64,000 nt of DNA from Flavobacteriales bacterium UBA5040 (GCA_002415135.1 DIBY01000024.1:62001-126000), one strand, 5' to 3'. Shown: positions 33,182 through 41,674, counted from the first letter of the stretch. Notes: generated by a model not told the origin, from the sequence alone. A program made the numbers and translations.

Positions 33182-33208
33182 AAAAAAATAAATTAATAAA
33201 ATGAAAAT

Positions 33209-34288
33209 ATGAAAAGAACTCCTTTATTTGATAAACATGTGTCGCTAGGTTCGAAAATGGTGCCTTTTGCAGGTTTTGAAATGCCTGTGCAATATGCTGG
33301 CGTAACGCAGGAACATTTTACGGTTCGTGAAAAAGTGGGCGTTTTTGATGTTTCACACATGGGTCAGTTTTTCGTAGAAGGTCCTAAAGCAAAAGATCTA
33401 CTGCAATATGTTGGTACGAACAATGTTGACACTTTGGAAAATGGAAAAGCGCAATACACGTGTTTACCCAACGGAGACGGCGGAATTGTAGATGATTTGA
33501 TCGTTTACAAAATGTCTGATGAAAAATATTTTGTGGTGGTAAACGCGTCAAATATTGAAAAAGACTGGGCTCATATTTCTAAACATAATGAACAATTCGG
33601 AGCGAAATTAACCAATGCTTCTGATGAAATGTCATTGTTGGCAATTCAAGGTCCGAAAGCGACTGACACTTTGCAAAAAATTACCGATGTGAATCTTTCT
33701 GAAATGCCGTATTATCACTTTTCAGTAGGAACGGTTGCGGGAGTTGCAGACGTAATTATTTCGAATACTGGTTATACCGGAAGCGGTGGTTTTGAAATTT
33801 ATTTTAATAATGAAGATGCTGTAACACTTTGGGATGCCATTATCGAAGCAGGTGAAGAATTTGGAATCGCTCCTTGCGGATTGGCTTCCAGAGACACTTT
33901 ACGTTTGGAAAAAGGTTTCTGTTTATACGGAAATGATATCGATGATACCACTTCTCCGTTGGAAGCAGGATTGGGATGGATCACGAAATTCGATAAGGAT
34001 TTTGTGGACAAAGAACGTTTTGCAAAACAAAAAGAAGAAGGTATTACGAAGAAATTAGTTGGTTTTGAAATGCAGGAAAGAGCCATCCCAAGACACGATT
34101 ATTTGGTGGTTGATGCTGAAGGAAATGAAATCGGAAAAGTGACTTCGGGAACGATGAGTCCGATGAAAGGAATCGGAATTGGATTGGCTTATGTGGCGAC
34201 TGGTCACAACAAAGTAGATTCTGATATCTTTATTCAGATCAGAAATAAAAATGTGCCGGCAAAAGTAGTTAAAACTCCGTTTGTTTAA
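33209..34288 (+). CDS. gcvT: Glycine cleavage system T protein (aminomethyltransferase)
   Basis: Transfers the methylene group from the H-protein aminomethyl arm to tetrahydrofolate, releasing ammonia. 359 residues in the family range. Conserved stretches: FAGFEMPVQYAGV, VGVFDVSHMGQF, QYTCLPNGDGGIVDDL (folate and catalytic Asp region), YTGSGGFEIYF, GLASRDTLRLEKGFCLYG and GTMSPMKGIGIGLAYV. gcvH and gcvP are not adjacent. No glycine riboswitch is visible upstream, only a repeat element. Confidence 0.96.
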   Translation: MKRTPLFDKHVSLGSKMVPFAGFEMPVQYAGVTQEHFTVREKVGVFDVSHMGQFFVEGPKAKDLLQYVGTNNVDTLENGKAQYTCLPNGDGGIVDDLIVYKMSDEKYFVVVNASNIEKDWAHISKHNEQFGAKLTNASDEMSLLAIQGPKATDTLQKITDVNLSEMPYYHFSVGTVAGVADVIISNTGYTGSGGFEIYFNNEDAVTLWDAIIEAGEEFGIAPCGLASRDTLRLEKGFCLYGNDIDDTTSPLEAGLGWITKFDKDFVDKERFAKQKEEGITKKLVGFEMQERAIPRHDYLVVDAEGNEIGKVTSGTMSPMKGIGIGLAYVATGHNKVDSDIFIQIRNKNVPAKVVKTPFV

Positions 34289-34311
34289 TTAAAGGATATT
34301 TTCGAAAATAC

Positions 34312-34345
34312 AAAAGCAGGTGAAGATTCACTTGCTTTTTTTGTT
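34312..34345 (+). terminator. gcvT terminator
   Basis: Stem AAGCAGGTGAA / TTCACTTGCTT (10 of 11 paired), then seven T residues. An in-frame GTG at 34320 for the next gene lies inside it and is rejected as a start. Confidence 0.8.
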
Positions 34346-34391
34346 GGCACTGTTTTCGCACTGCTTTTCACACACTAAAAATTTAAATATT

Positions 34392-34841
34392 ATGTCATTA
34401 ATTAATAGAAGCATCGCAGGATTAGCAGGTTCTTTGGCACTTACGGGAGTTCATCAATTATTCAAAAAATATTGTTCAGGTTCACCGAATTTAGATCAAG
34501 TTGGAGAAGAAGCGATCAAGTTATCTTTAGAAAAAGTAGACGCTCCGACGACTGATGAAGAACAGGTTTACGCTGCGGCGATGGGCGGTAATATTTTATC
34601 AAATGCCTTATTGTTTTCCACATTGGCAACTTCTACGAATACGTCGCAAATTATCTCAAAAACGCTAGGTACTGGTCTTTTAGGAGCAGCCGGAACGATT
34701 GGTTTAGCCGATCAGCTTTTAGGAAATAACAAAGCTACAAACACCGACCAAAAAAAGTGGATGACGGCTGGCTATTACCTTGTAGGTGCCGTAGTAAGTA
34801 TTGGAGTTTATAATTTATTAGAGCGTAAAAGTAAGAAATAA
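34392..34841 (+). CDS. Small Gly/Ala-rich membrane protein, unknown function
   Basis: 149 residues from ATG 34392 (MSLINRSIAGLAGSLALTGV). Three weakly hydrophobic Gly/Ala-rich segments are visible: near the N-terminus, around ALLFSTLATST...LGAAGTIGLADQLLG, and GYYLVGAVVSIGVYNLL, followed by a basic tail. I do not recognise the family. The longer frame from 34320 starts inside the gcvT terminator and is not used. A bidirectional terminator follows. Confidence 0.65.
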   Translation: MSLINRSIAGLAGSLALTGVHQLFKKYCSGSPNLDQVGEEAIKLSLEKVDAPTTDEEQVYAAAMGGNILSNALLFSTLATSTNTSQIISKTLGTGLLGAAGTIGLADQLLGNNKATNTDQKKWMTAGYYLVGAVVSIGVYNLLERKSKK

Positions 34842-34849
34842 GAAAAGCA

Positions 34850-34884
34850 AAATCGTCTCGTTATTACGGGGCGATTTTTATTTT
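34850..34884. terminator. Bidirectional terminator
   Basis: Stem AAATCGTCTC / GGGGCGATTT (with G-U pairs) flanked by A and T runs, between convergent genes ending at 34841 and 34878. Confidence 0.65.
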
Positions 34885-35222
34885 GGTAAATGCTGGAAAC
34901 AGAAATTATTTCCAATTCTCGTATTTCTTTTACAACGTAGTCCTTTTTGAGTTTTTGCGTAGCATTGATTTGTAGAATTAATTCCTGCTACTGGTTTCGG
35001 TTTCGATGATATACCTGAAACTACCTTAAACGGTGGTCGGCAAAACTTGCAAGGCATCAATCCCTGTTTTAAGGCATTATCGACAGACAGTGAAGTCGAA
35101 ACATTTTTCACCATTCTGCAACCCGATAAATGATATTTGGAGCCGGACGGAGTTTTATAAACCGTCTGTGCCGAAAGGTTGACGGATAATAATAATAGAA
35201 ATAGAAATAAAAATCTTATCAT
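34878..35222 (-). CDS. Secreted Cys-rich protein with DUF5763-like zinc-binding tail
   Basis: 114 residues with signal peptide MIRFLFLFLLLLSVNLSA. Two Cys-rich parts follow. The first has the Ada-like pattern YHLSGCRMV...MPCKFCRPP. The second reads CYAKTQKGLRCKRNT...NNFCFQH, a small zinc-binding motif seen in DUF5763-type proteins. Function unknown; metal binding is inferred from the Cys/His spacing. It overlaps the ArsC-like gene by 4 bp (ATGA), so the two are translationally coupled. Confidence 0.72.
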   Translation of the reverse strand: MIRFLFLFLLLLSVNLSAQTVYKTPSGSKYHLSGCRMVKNVSTSLSVDNALKQGLMPCKFCRPPFKVVSGISSKPKPVAGINSTNQCYAKTQKGLRCKRNTRIGNNFCFQHLPK

Positions 35223-35572
35223 TTCACGCTGAAAAACTTTTCTAAATTCTCAATATTATTTTTATCATTTCCAACAAAGATTTCTTTCTCAGTAAGAAAA
35301 ACCGGTCGTTTCAAAAATGAATAATGATCTAAAATCAATGCTTTGAAATCTTTTTCTTCTAAGGATTTCACATCAATATCCCTGGCTTTGATCTGAGTTG
35401 ATCTTCTGCTAAAAAGAGCTTCGTACGATTTTGTGAATTGATACATTTGGGCCAATTCTTCTTCAGTAATAGGATGACTTTTTAATTCCCGAACTTCCCA
35501 GGCGGAAAGATCGAACATCTTTAAAATCTTAGTACAGGTTCCGCAAGTTTTTAGATAAAATACTTTTTTCAT
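35219..35572 (-). CDS. ArsC/Spx-family thioredoxin-fold protein
   Basis: 117 residues from ATG 35572, beginning MKKVFYLKTCGTCTKIL with a CxxC (Cys10-Cys13) active site. ITEEELAQMYQFTKSYEALFSRRS and LKRPVFLTEKEIFVG follow the ArsC/Spx/YffB pattern. The frame is open further upstream, but that part lies across the preceding gene and the promoter. A perfect -7 box at 35578-35585 ends five bases before this ATG and settles the start. Whether it reduces arsenate or acts as a redox protein is unknown; no ars genes are near. Confidence 0.82.
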   Translation of the reverse strand: MKKVFYLKTCGTCTKILKMFDLSAWEVRELKSHPITEEELAQMYQFTKSYEALFSRRSTQIKARDIDVKSLEEKDFKALILDHYSFLKRPVFLTEKEIFVGNDKNNIENLEKFFSVK

Positions 35573-35577
35573 AAGTA

Positions 35578-35585
35578 CAAAAATA
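35578..35585 (-). promoter_or_regulatory. TAttTTTG -7 element, ArsC-like gene (leaderless)
   Basis: Perfect minus-strand -7 box, five bases before ATG 35572. It abuts the terminator of the LysM gene, giving a compact terminator-promoter junction. Confidence 0.65.
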
Positions 35586-35613
35586 AAGAATCCGATTCTA
35601 AAAGAACCGGATT
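35586..35613 (-). terminator. Terminator after the LysM gene
   Basis: Stem AATCCG / CGGATT with a 13-nt loop, then a T-rich tail on the minus strand that merges with the next gene's -7 box. Confidence 0.6.
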
Positions 35614-35639
35614 TACTCTGAAAGAATATTTTCCTCTGC

Positions 35640-36104
35640 TTATTGAGGAATAACCAAAACCTGACCTGGATAAATTTTATCTGGATCTGACAGCATTGGT
35701 TTATTTGCTTCAAAAATTTTGTTGTATGCATTGGCGTCGCCATAAACTTCTTTGGAAATTTTAGAAAGCGATTCGCCACTTTGCACGGTATGATATTTCG
35801 GCTGAACAGGTGTTTGCACAGGTGTAGCCGTTTGCACTGGCGTTGCTTTTACAGTCATGTTATCGGTAACTCCATCAATTCCCTCTACATTCCCAGCAGC
35901 AACATAAATTTTTCCTTTTTGTTCCCAATCTTTGGCTTCACCACTGATTGTCACCTTATCGTCTTTTACAGTGAATGTGATTCCTGAAGTATCAAAACCG
36001 TATTTTGCTACGTGATTCTTTACCTTTTGTGCTTGTTCTTCTGGTGTTTCTCCGCCACCAAATATTTTCTCACCTACGTTTTTTAAAAATGATCCTAATC
36101 CCAT
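35640..36104 (-). CDS. kbp: BON + LysM protein, Kbp/YgaU-like
   Basis: 154 residues from ATG 36104 (MGLGSFLKNVGEKIFGG), very like the start of E. coli Kbp/YgaU (149 residues), a cytoplasmic potassium-binding stress protein. A BON domain spans about 25-90 (VAKYGFDTSGITFTVKDDKV...GNVEGIDGVTDNM). A linker with three VQT repeats precedes a C-terminal LysM (YHTVQSGESLSKISKEVYGD...IYPGQVLVIP). A longer frame to 36167 has no family support. Function by analogy only. Confidence 0.88.
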   Translation of the reverse strand: MGLGSFLKNVGEKIFGGGETPEEQAQKVKNHVAKYGFDTSGITFTVKDDKVTISGEAKDWEQKGKIYVAAGNVEGIDGVTDNMTVKATPVQTATPVQTPVQPKYHTVQSGESLSKISKEVYGDANAYNKIFEANKPMLSDPDKIYPGQVLVIPQ

Positions 36105-36349
36105 TGTTTTATTTTTTAATGTTAGTTTACTTGCTTTAGATTTTCTTAAGCACCACTTCACATTCAAAATCTATGCTGTATTACTGTTAAGAATTGTTAA
36201 ATCTCAATATTTGATGGCAATTTCGTCTTTTAAATAACATATTTAGACAAGTAATCCTAAGCCTTCATTTCAACATCTAATTTTTATAAATTTAAAAAAA
36301 AAGCACACTTCAATTAAAAATCATTAAATTTCAATTCTAAATTATAAAA

Positions 36350-36814
36350 ATGAGCAATACAACAACTTTCCAATTTATATCGGAACCCAGTGATGTGAAT
36401 TATGGTGGCAATGTTCACGGCGGAAGTGTAATGAAATGGATCGATCAGGCCGGATATGCCTGTGCCAGTTCCTGGGCGTCCAGCTATTGCGTTACGGTTT
36501 ATGTGGGTGGAATTCGGTTTTACTCACCGATCAAAATTGGACATATTGTAAAAGTAGAAGCCGAAGTTATTTATACCGGAAAAACGAGTATGCATATTGC
36601 CATCAATGTTTTTTCACGCAATATTAAAAGAAAGGATTTTGAAAAGAAGACCCACTGCATCATTGTTTTCGTAGCTGTTGATGATGAAGGAAATTCGGTT
36701 GAAGTTCCGAACTTCACTCCAACTACCGAGCAAGATATGCAAATGGAAAAGTATGCGATTAAATTGATGGATTTGAGAAAGAAAATCGAGGATGAAATGA
36801 AGCCGTTCATGTGA
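36350..36814 (+). CDS. Acyl-CoA thioesterase, YciA/BFIT-type hotdog fold
   Basis: Hotdog thioesterase of 154 residues. The signature is NYGGNVHGGSVMKWIDQAGYACA, shown here in parts (NVHGGSVMKWIDQAG), the catalytic-loop pattern of the cytosolic long-chain acyl-CoA hydrolase group. VGGIRFYSPIKIGHIVKVEAEV and CIIVFVAVDDEGN follow the fold. The C-terminus is a charged helix. It stands alone between a 182-bp AT-rich gap and a terminator shared with the convergent OmpA gene. Acyl chain preference is not predictable. Confidence 0.88.
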   Translation: MSNTTTFQFISEPSDVNYGGNVHGGSVMKWIDQAGYACASSWASSYCVTVYVGGIRFYSPIKIGHIVKVEAEVIYTGKTSMHIAINVFSRNIKRKDFEKKTHCIIVFVAVDDEGNSVEVPNFTPTTEQDMQMEKYAIKLMDLRKKIEDEMKPFM

Positions 36815-36847
36815 GAAACTCAATTTTGAAGAGTTCGATAATACTAA

Positions 36848-36886
36848 ATAAAAAAACTGCCTCGCATTACACGAGGCAGTTTCCTA
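36848..36886 (-). terminator. Terminator of the OmpA-family gene
   Basis: Perfect 10-bp stem AACTGCCTCG / CGAGGCAGTT; on the minus strand a run of seven T follows. The plus-strand side has only a short T run. Confidence 0.85.
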
Positions 36887-36902
36887 TTAAATAAAACATC
36901 AA

Positions 36903-38714
36903 CTATTTAGGACAAATAACTTTAAACTCTGTTCTTCTGTTCACCTGCTGTTCCTGTTCTGAACATCGTACGCCGTCGGCACATTTATTTAATAAGACAG
37001 ATTCACCATAACCTTTCGCGCTAATTCTGGCACTGCTAATTCCTCTTGAAGTAATATAATCTACCGCAGATTGTGCTCTGTTTTGAGAAAGTTTTTGATT
37101 GTAACTATTGCTACCTCTGGAATCTGTGTGAGAGCCCAACTCTACTTTTACGCCTGGATTATCTTCCATAAATCTCACTACTTTATTTAATTCTGGTTTT
37201 GCATCTTCTCTGATGTTGAATTTATCCAGATTGTATAAAATGTTTTCCAGCGCGATTCCTTCTCCACATTTGGTTTCCTGTGCGCAAATTTCAATATTGA
37301 CAAACAGGTTTCTGTCTCTGTCATAATTTTGCGTATTCACCATTTCTATTTGAGAAAAATAGTTTTCTTTTTTTGCATACAATTCAAAGGTAGCATTCGG
37401 TGGCAATTGTAAAACAAAATCTCCATTTGAATCAGACATTGTTGATTTCTTAAAGGCATCAAATTTATTTTCTAAATAAACTGCAGCTCCTGAAAGTGGT
37501 ACGGAAGAGTTACACTGAAATGTTTTACCTCTAAGAATAAAATTACGATCGGAGTAAATGAGATCTTTGTTTAAATCTCCGTTGGCAATAAACTCAGCAG
37601 TTTTGGTTGAATTAGAATCTAATGGAATCTCATTAAACGAACCCGTAATTGCATAATTATTTGGATTGATCTCGTCGATATACACTTTACCTGAAGTATC
37701 TGTTATTGCTGTTTTTATTACATTCCCACTCGCATCTTTTATCGAAACTTTAGTATTCGGAATTACCTGACCTGAATATTTATCTTTGGCCGTAACTACA
37801 AGGCGATAAGATTTTGCTTCTGGTGCTTTTGTTTCAACCACTTTAACAGGGTTTTTCGGTCCGAAACGATAAGATAATCCAGCGAACACTCCCACAGATT
37901 GCAAAGTCATTTTTTGCATTTGGTCTGTTTCGTTAGGACCAGAAAAATTAGATCTTATTGTGGCTTCCTCATTATATACGTTGTCAATTTTTCCGCGCTC
38001 TACATAGTAATAGGTTGATGGTTTTGTGCCATAAGTATTGTCTAAAATCTCATTTTTAGTAGATTCATCTACATTATAGTGGCTCATATAATACGCTCCA
38101 GCATTCAATCCCCAGTTATCATTAAAGAAATAATTAAATCTTAACTGTGCTTTGGTAGAAAAAACCACTGCTTTATCAAATCCAGAATGATAAGTGATGA
38201 CATCTTTAATCGAATCCTGTCTTACGCCATCTACCAAAATTTCACCACCATCTATAAAACCAACTCCAGCCATTAGACCCAGTTCTGAGGTAAATTTATT
38301 ATTATCACTTTGCCATTTAAAGGCTGGTCCAGCTCCAACAAATGTTCTGGAAATATCTTTCTTTTGAACGTTGAAAGAAGCGTAGTCTAAAATGGTATTT
38401 TGCAATTTATAATCTACATATTGTCCTGGTAAATTAACTGCTTCCGGTGTATTTTTAATAAAGTCTGCATCCGCTTCTACTCCAAACCAATTCCAATATT
38501 TGTTTATAGAAAGACCGCCCATAAATCCACCTTTGTAATCAATGAATCGGAAAGATTCCTTATACATCGGAAAATCATATCCTACCCGAGCAGAAATTTG
38601 CCAATAAGAAAGCTGGTCTTCTGCTTTTTGAACTGGTGTTTCCTGTGCTTTTAGAGTTCCTAAAAAATTAGCTGCTAAAAATGCACTTGCTAAAATAACT
38701 TTTAAATTTTTCAT
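36903..38714 (-). CDS. OmpA-family outer-membrane protein with N-terminal barrel
   Basis: 603-residue outer-membrane protein tying the envelope to peptidoglycan. Signal peptide 1-23. Residues ~35-295 form a beta-barrel (YWQISARVGYDFPMY, WGLNAGAYYMSHY, VGVFAGLSYRFG). Two carboxypeptidase-regulatory-like beta domains follow (TAKDKYSGQVIPNTKVSI and GKTFQCNSSVPLSGAAVYL). The C-terminal OmpA domain has LGSHTDSRGSNSYNQKLSQ, RAQSAVDYI and VNRRTEFKV, including the Asp/Arg that bind diaminopimelate. It is a monocistronic, probably abundant protein. Confidence 0.92.
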   Translation of the reverse strand: MKNLKVILASAFLAANFLGTLKAQETPVQKAEDQLSYWQISARVGYDFPMYKESFRFIDYKGGFMGGLSINKYWNWFGVEADADFIKNTPEAVNLPGQYVDYKLQNTILDYASFNVQKKDISRTFVGAGPAFKWQSDNNKFTSELGLMAGVGFIDGGEILVDGVRQDSIKDVITYHSGFDKAVVFSTKAQLRFNYFFNDNWGLNAGAYYMSHYNVDESTKNEILDNTYGTKPSTYYYVERGKIDNVYNEEATIRSNFSGPNETDQMQKMTLQSVGVFAGLSYRFGPKNPVKVVETKAPEAKSYRLVVTAKDKYSGQVIPNTKVSIKDASGNVIKTAITDTSGKVYIDEINPNNYAITGSFNEIPLDSNSTKTAEFIANGDLNKDLIYSDRNFILRGKTFQCNSSVPLSGAAVYLENKFDAFKKSTMSDSNGDFVLQLPPNATFELYAKKENYFSQIEMVNTQNYDRDRNLFVNIEICAQETKCGEGIALENILYNLDKFNIREDAKPELNKVVRFMEDNPGVKVELGSHTDSRGSNSYNQKLSQNRAQSAVDYITSRGISSARISAKGYGESVLLNKCADGVRCSEQEQQVNRRTEFKVICPK

Positions 38715-38835
38715 CTTGATAATTTTTAATTAATAGTATTTGTTAATTTGTATGACAAAGTTGCTACTATTGAAAGCTATTTAATAGAGGTAAAGCCCTA
38801 AGTTTGGAACAGGAAAATGCCCCTTTTATGTAGGG

Positions 38836-38867
38836 GCAAAAAAAACCGCTTCAAGATTGAAACGGTT
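38836..38867 (-). terminator. Terminator of the response-regulator operon
   Basis: Stem AACCG.TTC / GAA.CGGTT with 8 T residues downstream on the minus strand. Beside it (38819-38838) lies a second hairpin, TGCCCCT / AGGGGCA, without a T run. Confidence 0.75.
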
Positions 38868-38906
38868 ATTGGTCTTTTATTAATGGAGATTTTTAAGTCA
38901 TTAATT

Positions 38907-39551
38907 TTAATTAAGTTGATGTTTAATTGCAAAAAGAACCAAGCCAACTCTGCTTTTCACATCAAGTTTTATAAATACAGAATCGCGATAACCATCAATA
39001 GTTTTCGGACTTAGAAACATAACATCCGCAATTTCCTTATAGGTCATCTCGCTGCACGCCAATTTGATAAATTCTTTTTCCCGATCCTTTAATTCTTCTA
39101 CGCAGTCTTTCACCACTTTTTCTTCTGTCCGAATATTGAGTAAACATTGCGTAACCGTATCTGTATAGAAAACGCCTTTATCATGAACGGTATCGATGGC
39201 TTCAAATAAAATCTTTGGCGACATCTCTTTTAATAAATAACCTCTGGCGCCCGCTTTTAACATTGCAATAATGGTTTTCTCGTCATCTTCCATGGTCAAC
39301 GCAATTACCTTTATCGCAGGAAAATGATCTTTTAAATGTTGAGTCGTTTCTACACCATTTTTTACGGGCATATTTACATCCATTAGGACAACATCGGGAT
39401 TTACACTTTCATCTTCAAGTGCTTTGATAAACTCCTCGCCGTTAGAAGATGTGTTGATTACTTTATATTTTTTATTGATAGAAAGCATTTTTTCTATTGC
39501 TCCCGAAAGCATTTTATGATCATCTACAATGGCAATTTTTATGGTTTCCAT
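38907..39551 (-). CDS. LuxR/NarL-type response regulator
   Basis: Two-component regulator of 214 residues. The receiver domain has acidic pocket DD (10-11), phosphoacceptor Asp58 in VVLMDVNMP, and Lys in KAGARGYLLKEM. The C-terminal LuxR helix-turn-helix reads LKDREKEFIKLACSEMTYKEIADVMFLSPKTIDGYRDSVF, shown in parts (MTYKEIADVMFLSPKTID). It is the last gene of a four-gene operon and follows its cognate histidine kinase by 11 bp. Target genes are not evident. Confidence 0.93.
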   Translation of the reverse strand: METIKIAIVDDHKMLSGAIEKMLSINKKYKVINTSSNGEEFIKALEDESVNPDVVLMDVNMPVKNGVETTQHLKDHFPAIKVIALTMEDDEKTIIAMLKAGARGYLLKEMSPKILFEAIDTVHDKGVFYTDTVTQCLLNIRTEEKVVKDCVEELKDREKEFIKLACSEMTYKEIADVMFLSPKTIDGYRDSVFIKLDVKSRVGLVLFAIKHQLN

Positions 39552-39562
39552 AAAACTCTTCT

Positions 39563-40339
39563 TTAATTTTTATTGTATTTAATGGTGATTGTAGTGCCTT
39601 TACCTACAATCGTATCGACCTCCAAATCTGTTTGGATCAAGTTAGCCCTTTTTTTCATGCTAATTAAGCCACTTCCCGTTTTATGCTTATTTTTTTCAAA
39701 CCCAATTCCGTCATCACGCAATATGATTTCTACAAACTTCGCTTCATCCTGTAACGAAATAGTCATGTTTTTCGCTCTCGAATGTTTAAGTACATTGTTA
39801 ATGGATTCCTGAATAATACGGAAGAGAATTAAACTGTCTTTGGAGCCAATATCGATCTTATCAGTATTATGATTAAAGGTAATTTTCATCAGATTCAACC
39901 GATCGATTCTTGAAACTTCTTTCTGAATAGATTGCACCAACCCTAAATTTTCTATCTGCTCTGTAATAAAACTTTTACTTAAACTTCGAATATCTCGAAT
40001 ACTTTCGCCAATGACTTCGTTAATTTCCAATAAAATTTCTTTTTGTGGACCTTCAGCATTTTCTAAACCCAAGTTAACCATTAATTTTGCAATGGACATT
40101 TTTTGACCTAAATCATCGTGTAATTCCTGCCCGATATAACTGAGTGTTGTTTCTTTCATCTCGATAATCGCGAGCGTCAGTTCTTGCTCGAATTGCGCCT
40201 CCTTTATTTTCCGGTCAAATAATAATTCAGATTTCTTTCTATAGAAAAAAATGTAAACCACGACCATAATCAGTAAGATGGCAAAAACCAATACGGTAGT
40301 GAAAAGATAAATGATATCAACTTCTGAGAAATTTGTCAT
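39563..40339 (-). CDS. HisKA_3-type sensor histidine kinase without sensor domain
   Basis: 258-residue kinase with one N-terminal membrane helix (IIYLFTTVLVFAILLIMVVVYIF) and no periplasmic or PAS domain. The DHp segment is YIGQELHDDLGQKMSIAKLM with His74. The HATPase_c domain shows IIQESINNVLKHSRAKN, LRDDGIGFE and GSGLISMKKRA. It overlaps the 7-TM gene upstream by 4 bp (ATGA at 40336-40339), which suggests coupled translation and that the 7-TM protein supplies the sensor. The cognate regulator follows directly. Confidence 0.92.
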   Translation of the reverse strand: MTNFSEVDIIYLFTTVLVFAILLIMVVVYIFFYRKKSELLFDRKIKEAQFEQELTLAIIEMKETTLSYIGQELHDDLGQKMSIAKLMVNLGLENAEGPQKEILLEINEVIGESIRDIRSLSKSFITEQIENLGLVQSIQKEVSRIDRLNLMKITFNHNTDKIDIGSKDSLILFRIIQESINNVLKHSRAKNMTISLQDEAKFVEIILRDDGIGFEKNKHKTGSGLISMKKRANLIQTDLEVDTIVGKGTTITIKYNKN

Positions 40340-40995
40340 CGCACAATCTTTTTAGCTTTTAATAAACCTATTAACAGAATGCCGTAACCGACAAAGTTGA
40401 TGATAAAGGTAATGAAAACCCATAAGCCGCTGGTCATGGTGGATGATGATATTTTACTAATGATAATGCTCGGAACCATACCCAGGTAAACGACAATTAA
40501 TCCCAGTGAAAACCAAAAAGGATAATAATGATTAATTTCTAAAATGAGATCTGTTTTAAAAGTATCTAACAAAAATAAAGCAATGACAAAAAGCAGCAGA
40601 AACACATTGAAGAAGAGGATAATCTGCGGAAAACCATCTGCAAGATTGATCGTCATAATTTGATAACCATAAAAGAGCAGAAATAATCCGGTGATCGCAT
40701 AAGCGATTTTCTTCAACATCTTATTTTTAATTAATTTTTGGTACATCAGAAATAATAGCAGAAAAAATAATCCTAAACCAAAATAAATATAGATGTACAG
40801 CGTATAAATCGCGGGAAGACTTTTCGTAACCCGAATAAAATAAGTAAGCGCATCGATTACATAAGTAACGGCGATGACGGCGATCATTAAGTATTTATAA
40901 TCGCCTAATATATTTCTTCGCCTAATCAATAATACTAAAATACTTAGGATTAAAAGATTAATTAAGAAAAGTCCTATGTCTCTATTCCAATCCAT
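40336..40995 (-). CDS. Seven-TM membrane protein in a two-component operon, unknown family
   Basis: 219 residues with about seven hydrophobic helices and short loops (e.g. IGLFLINLLILSILVLLI, YLMIAVIAVTYVIDALTYF, IYIYFGLGLFFLLLFLMY, LWVFITFIINFVGYGILLI). No extracytoplasmic domain is visible. I do not recognise a named family, although the layout recalls 7TM sensory modules. It overlaps the histidine kinase start by 4 bp and lies 7 bp after the lipoprotein gene. A role as the membrane sensor of a split kinase is inferred from this context. Confidence 0.8.
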   Translation of the reverse strand: MDWNRDIGLFLINLLILSILVLLIRRRNILGDYKYLMIAVIAVTYVIDALTYFIRVTKSLPAIYTLYIYIYFGLGLFFLLLFLMYQKLIKNKMLKKIAYAITGLFLLFYGYQIMTINLADGFPQIILFFNVFLLLFVIALFLLDTFKTDLILEINHYYPFWFSLGLIVVYLGMVPSIIISKISSSTMTSGLWVFITFIINFVGYGILLIGLLKAKKIVR

Positions 40996-41002
40996 TATTA
41001 TA

Positions 41003-41551
41003 TCATTCAGGCGGAGTTAAATTTCCAAAATCAAAGGCACTGATCTCTGAAATGCCAGCATTATTTTCAACCTCATTATATCCGCCCATTCCAACTTTCC
41101 CGGTTCCAGGCAAAGGTTTTACACTTGCTTTTAGATAAACAGTTTGCTTTCCTTGGTATATCTTTTTCAACCGGTTATCAAAATTTCCGTTATTGGGATA
41201 TTGTCCGAAAGCGATGGTGATACCGACATTTTTAATCTTTTGCTTTTTCGCTTCTGCTTTCACATAATTAATGTAATCCTGGAGTACTTCAATATCGTAA
41301 TAGACTTCTTTTGTTTCAGGATCAATTTTACCTGTGTTCAAAACTTTATAATTGTTGTTGGTGTATTCATCACTAAGTACTTTTGCCTGCGCCGACGAGA
41401 TTAAATGTTGTGAGAGCGCGCTCACCGTGGTAGTAGTTGTGGTAGTGGTAACACCTCCCAATCCGGTTCCGAAACTGATCATACACGAATACATCATCAG
41501 CAATACCGAAATTGTAATAGATGCAGTGAAAAGAGTTTTTTTTGTTTTCAT
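41003..41551 (-). CDS. Lipoprotein with Thr8 run, first gene of two-component operon
   Basis: 182 residues. The signal sequence ends LLMMYSC, so Cys23 is the likely lipidation site. A Gly/Thr linker with eight consecutive Thr (GGVTTTTTTTTVSAL) follows, then a mixed alpha/beta domain with DYINYVKAEAKKQKIKNVGI, TIAFGQYPNNGNFDNR and LKASVKPLPGTGKVGMGGYN. No known family recognised. It opens an operon with the 7-TM protein, kinase and regulator and may be the ligand-binding or accessory component. Its promoter is at 41566-41573. Confidence 0.75.
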   Translation of the reverse strand: MKTKKTLFTASITISVLLMMYSCMISFGTGLGGVTTTTTTTTVSALSQHLISSAQAKVLSDEYTNNNYKVLNTGKIDPETKEVYYDIEVLQDYINYVKAEAKKQKIKNVGITIAFGQYPNNGNFDNRLKKIYQGKQTVYLKASVKPLPGTGKVGMGGYNEVENNAGISEISAFDFGNLTPPE

Positions 41552-41565
41552 GTTTAATATTTTAA

Positions 41566-41573
41566 CAAAAATA
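41566..41573 (-). promoter_or_regulatory. TAttTTTG -7 element, signalling operon
   Basis: Perfect minus-strand -7 box 14 nt upstream of the lipoprotein ATG (41551), predicting a leader of about 10 nt. Confidence 0.6.
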
Positions 41574-41618
41574 CCTTTATTATTAATACTAAAAACAGGA
41601 AATTAACCCTTTTTTGAA

Positions 41619-41660
41619 TAAAAGAAATGCCAACGAAACTAATCGTTGGCATTTCTTTTA
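41619..41660 (-). terminator. rny terminator (long perfect stem)
   Basis: 16-bp perfect stem (41621-41636 with 41643-41658), extendable by two A-T pairs, with a 6-nt loop. A T run follows after a few bases on the minus strand. Confidence 0.85.
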
Positions 41661-41674
41661 TTATTTGCTAGGTT

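Noticed and set aside
33182..33208. Glycine riboswitch upstream of gcvT
   Set aside because: The upstream region is a REP-like repeat and short tandem repeats; no tandem aptamer-like structure is visible.
38819..38838. Hairpin TGCCCCT / AGGGGCA as terminator for a plus-strand transcript
   Set aside because: No T run follows on either strand directly and no plus-strand gene ends nearby; the adjacent hairpin at 38836-38867 is the better minus-strand terminator.
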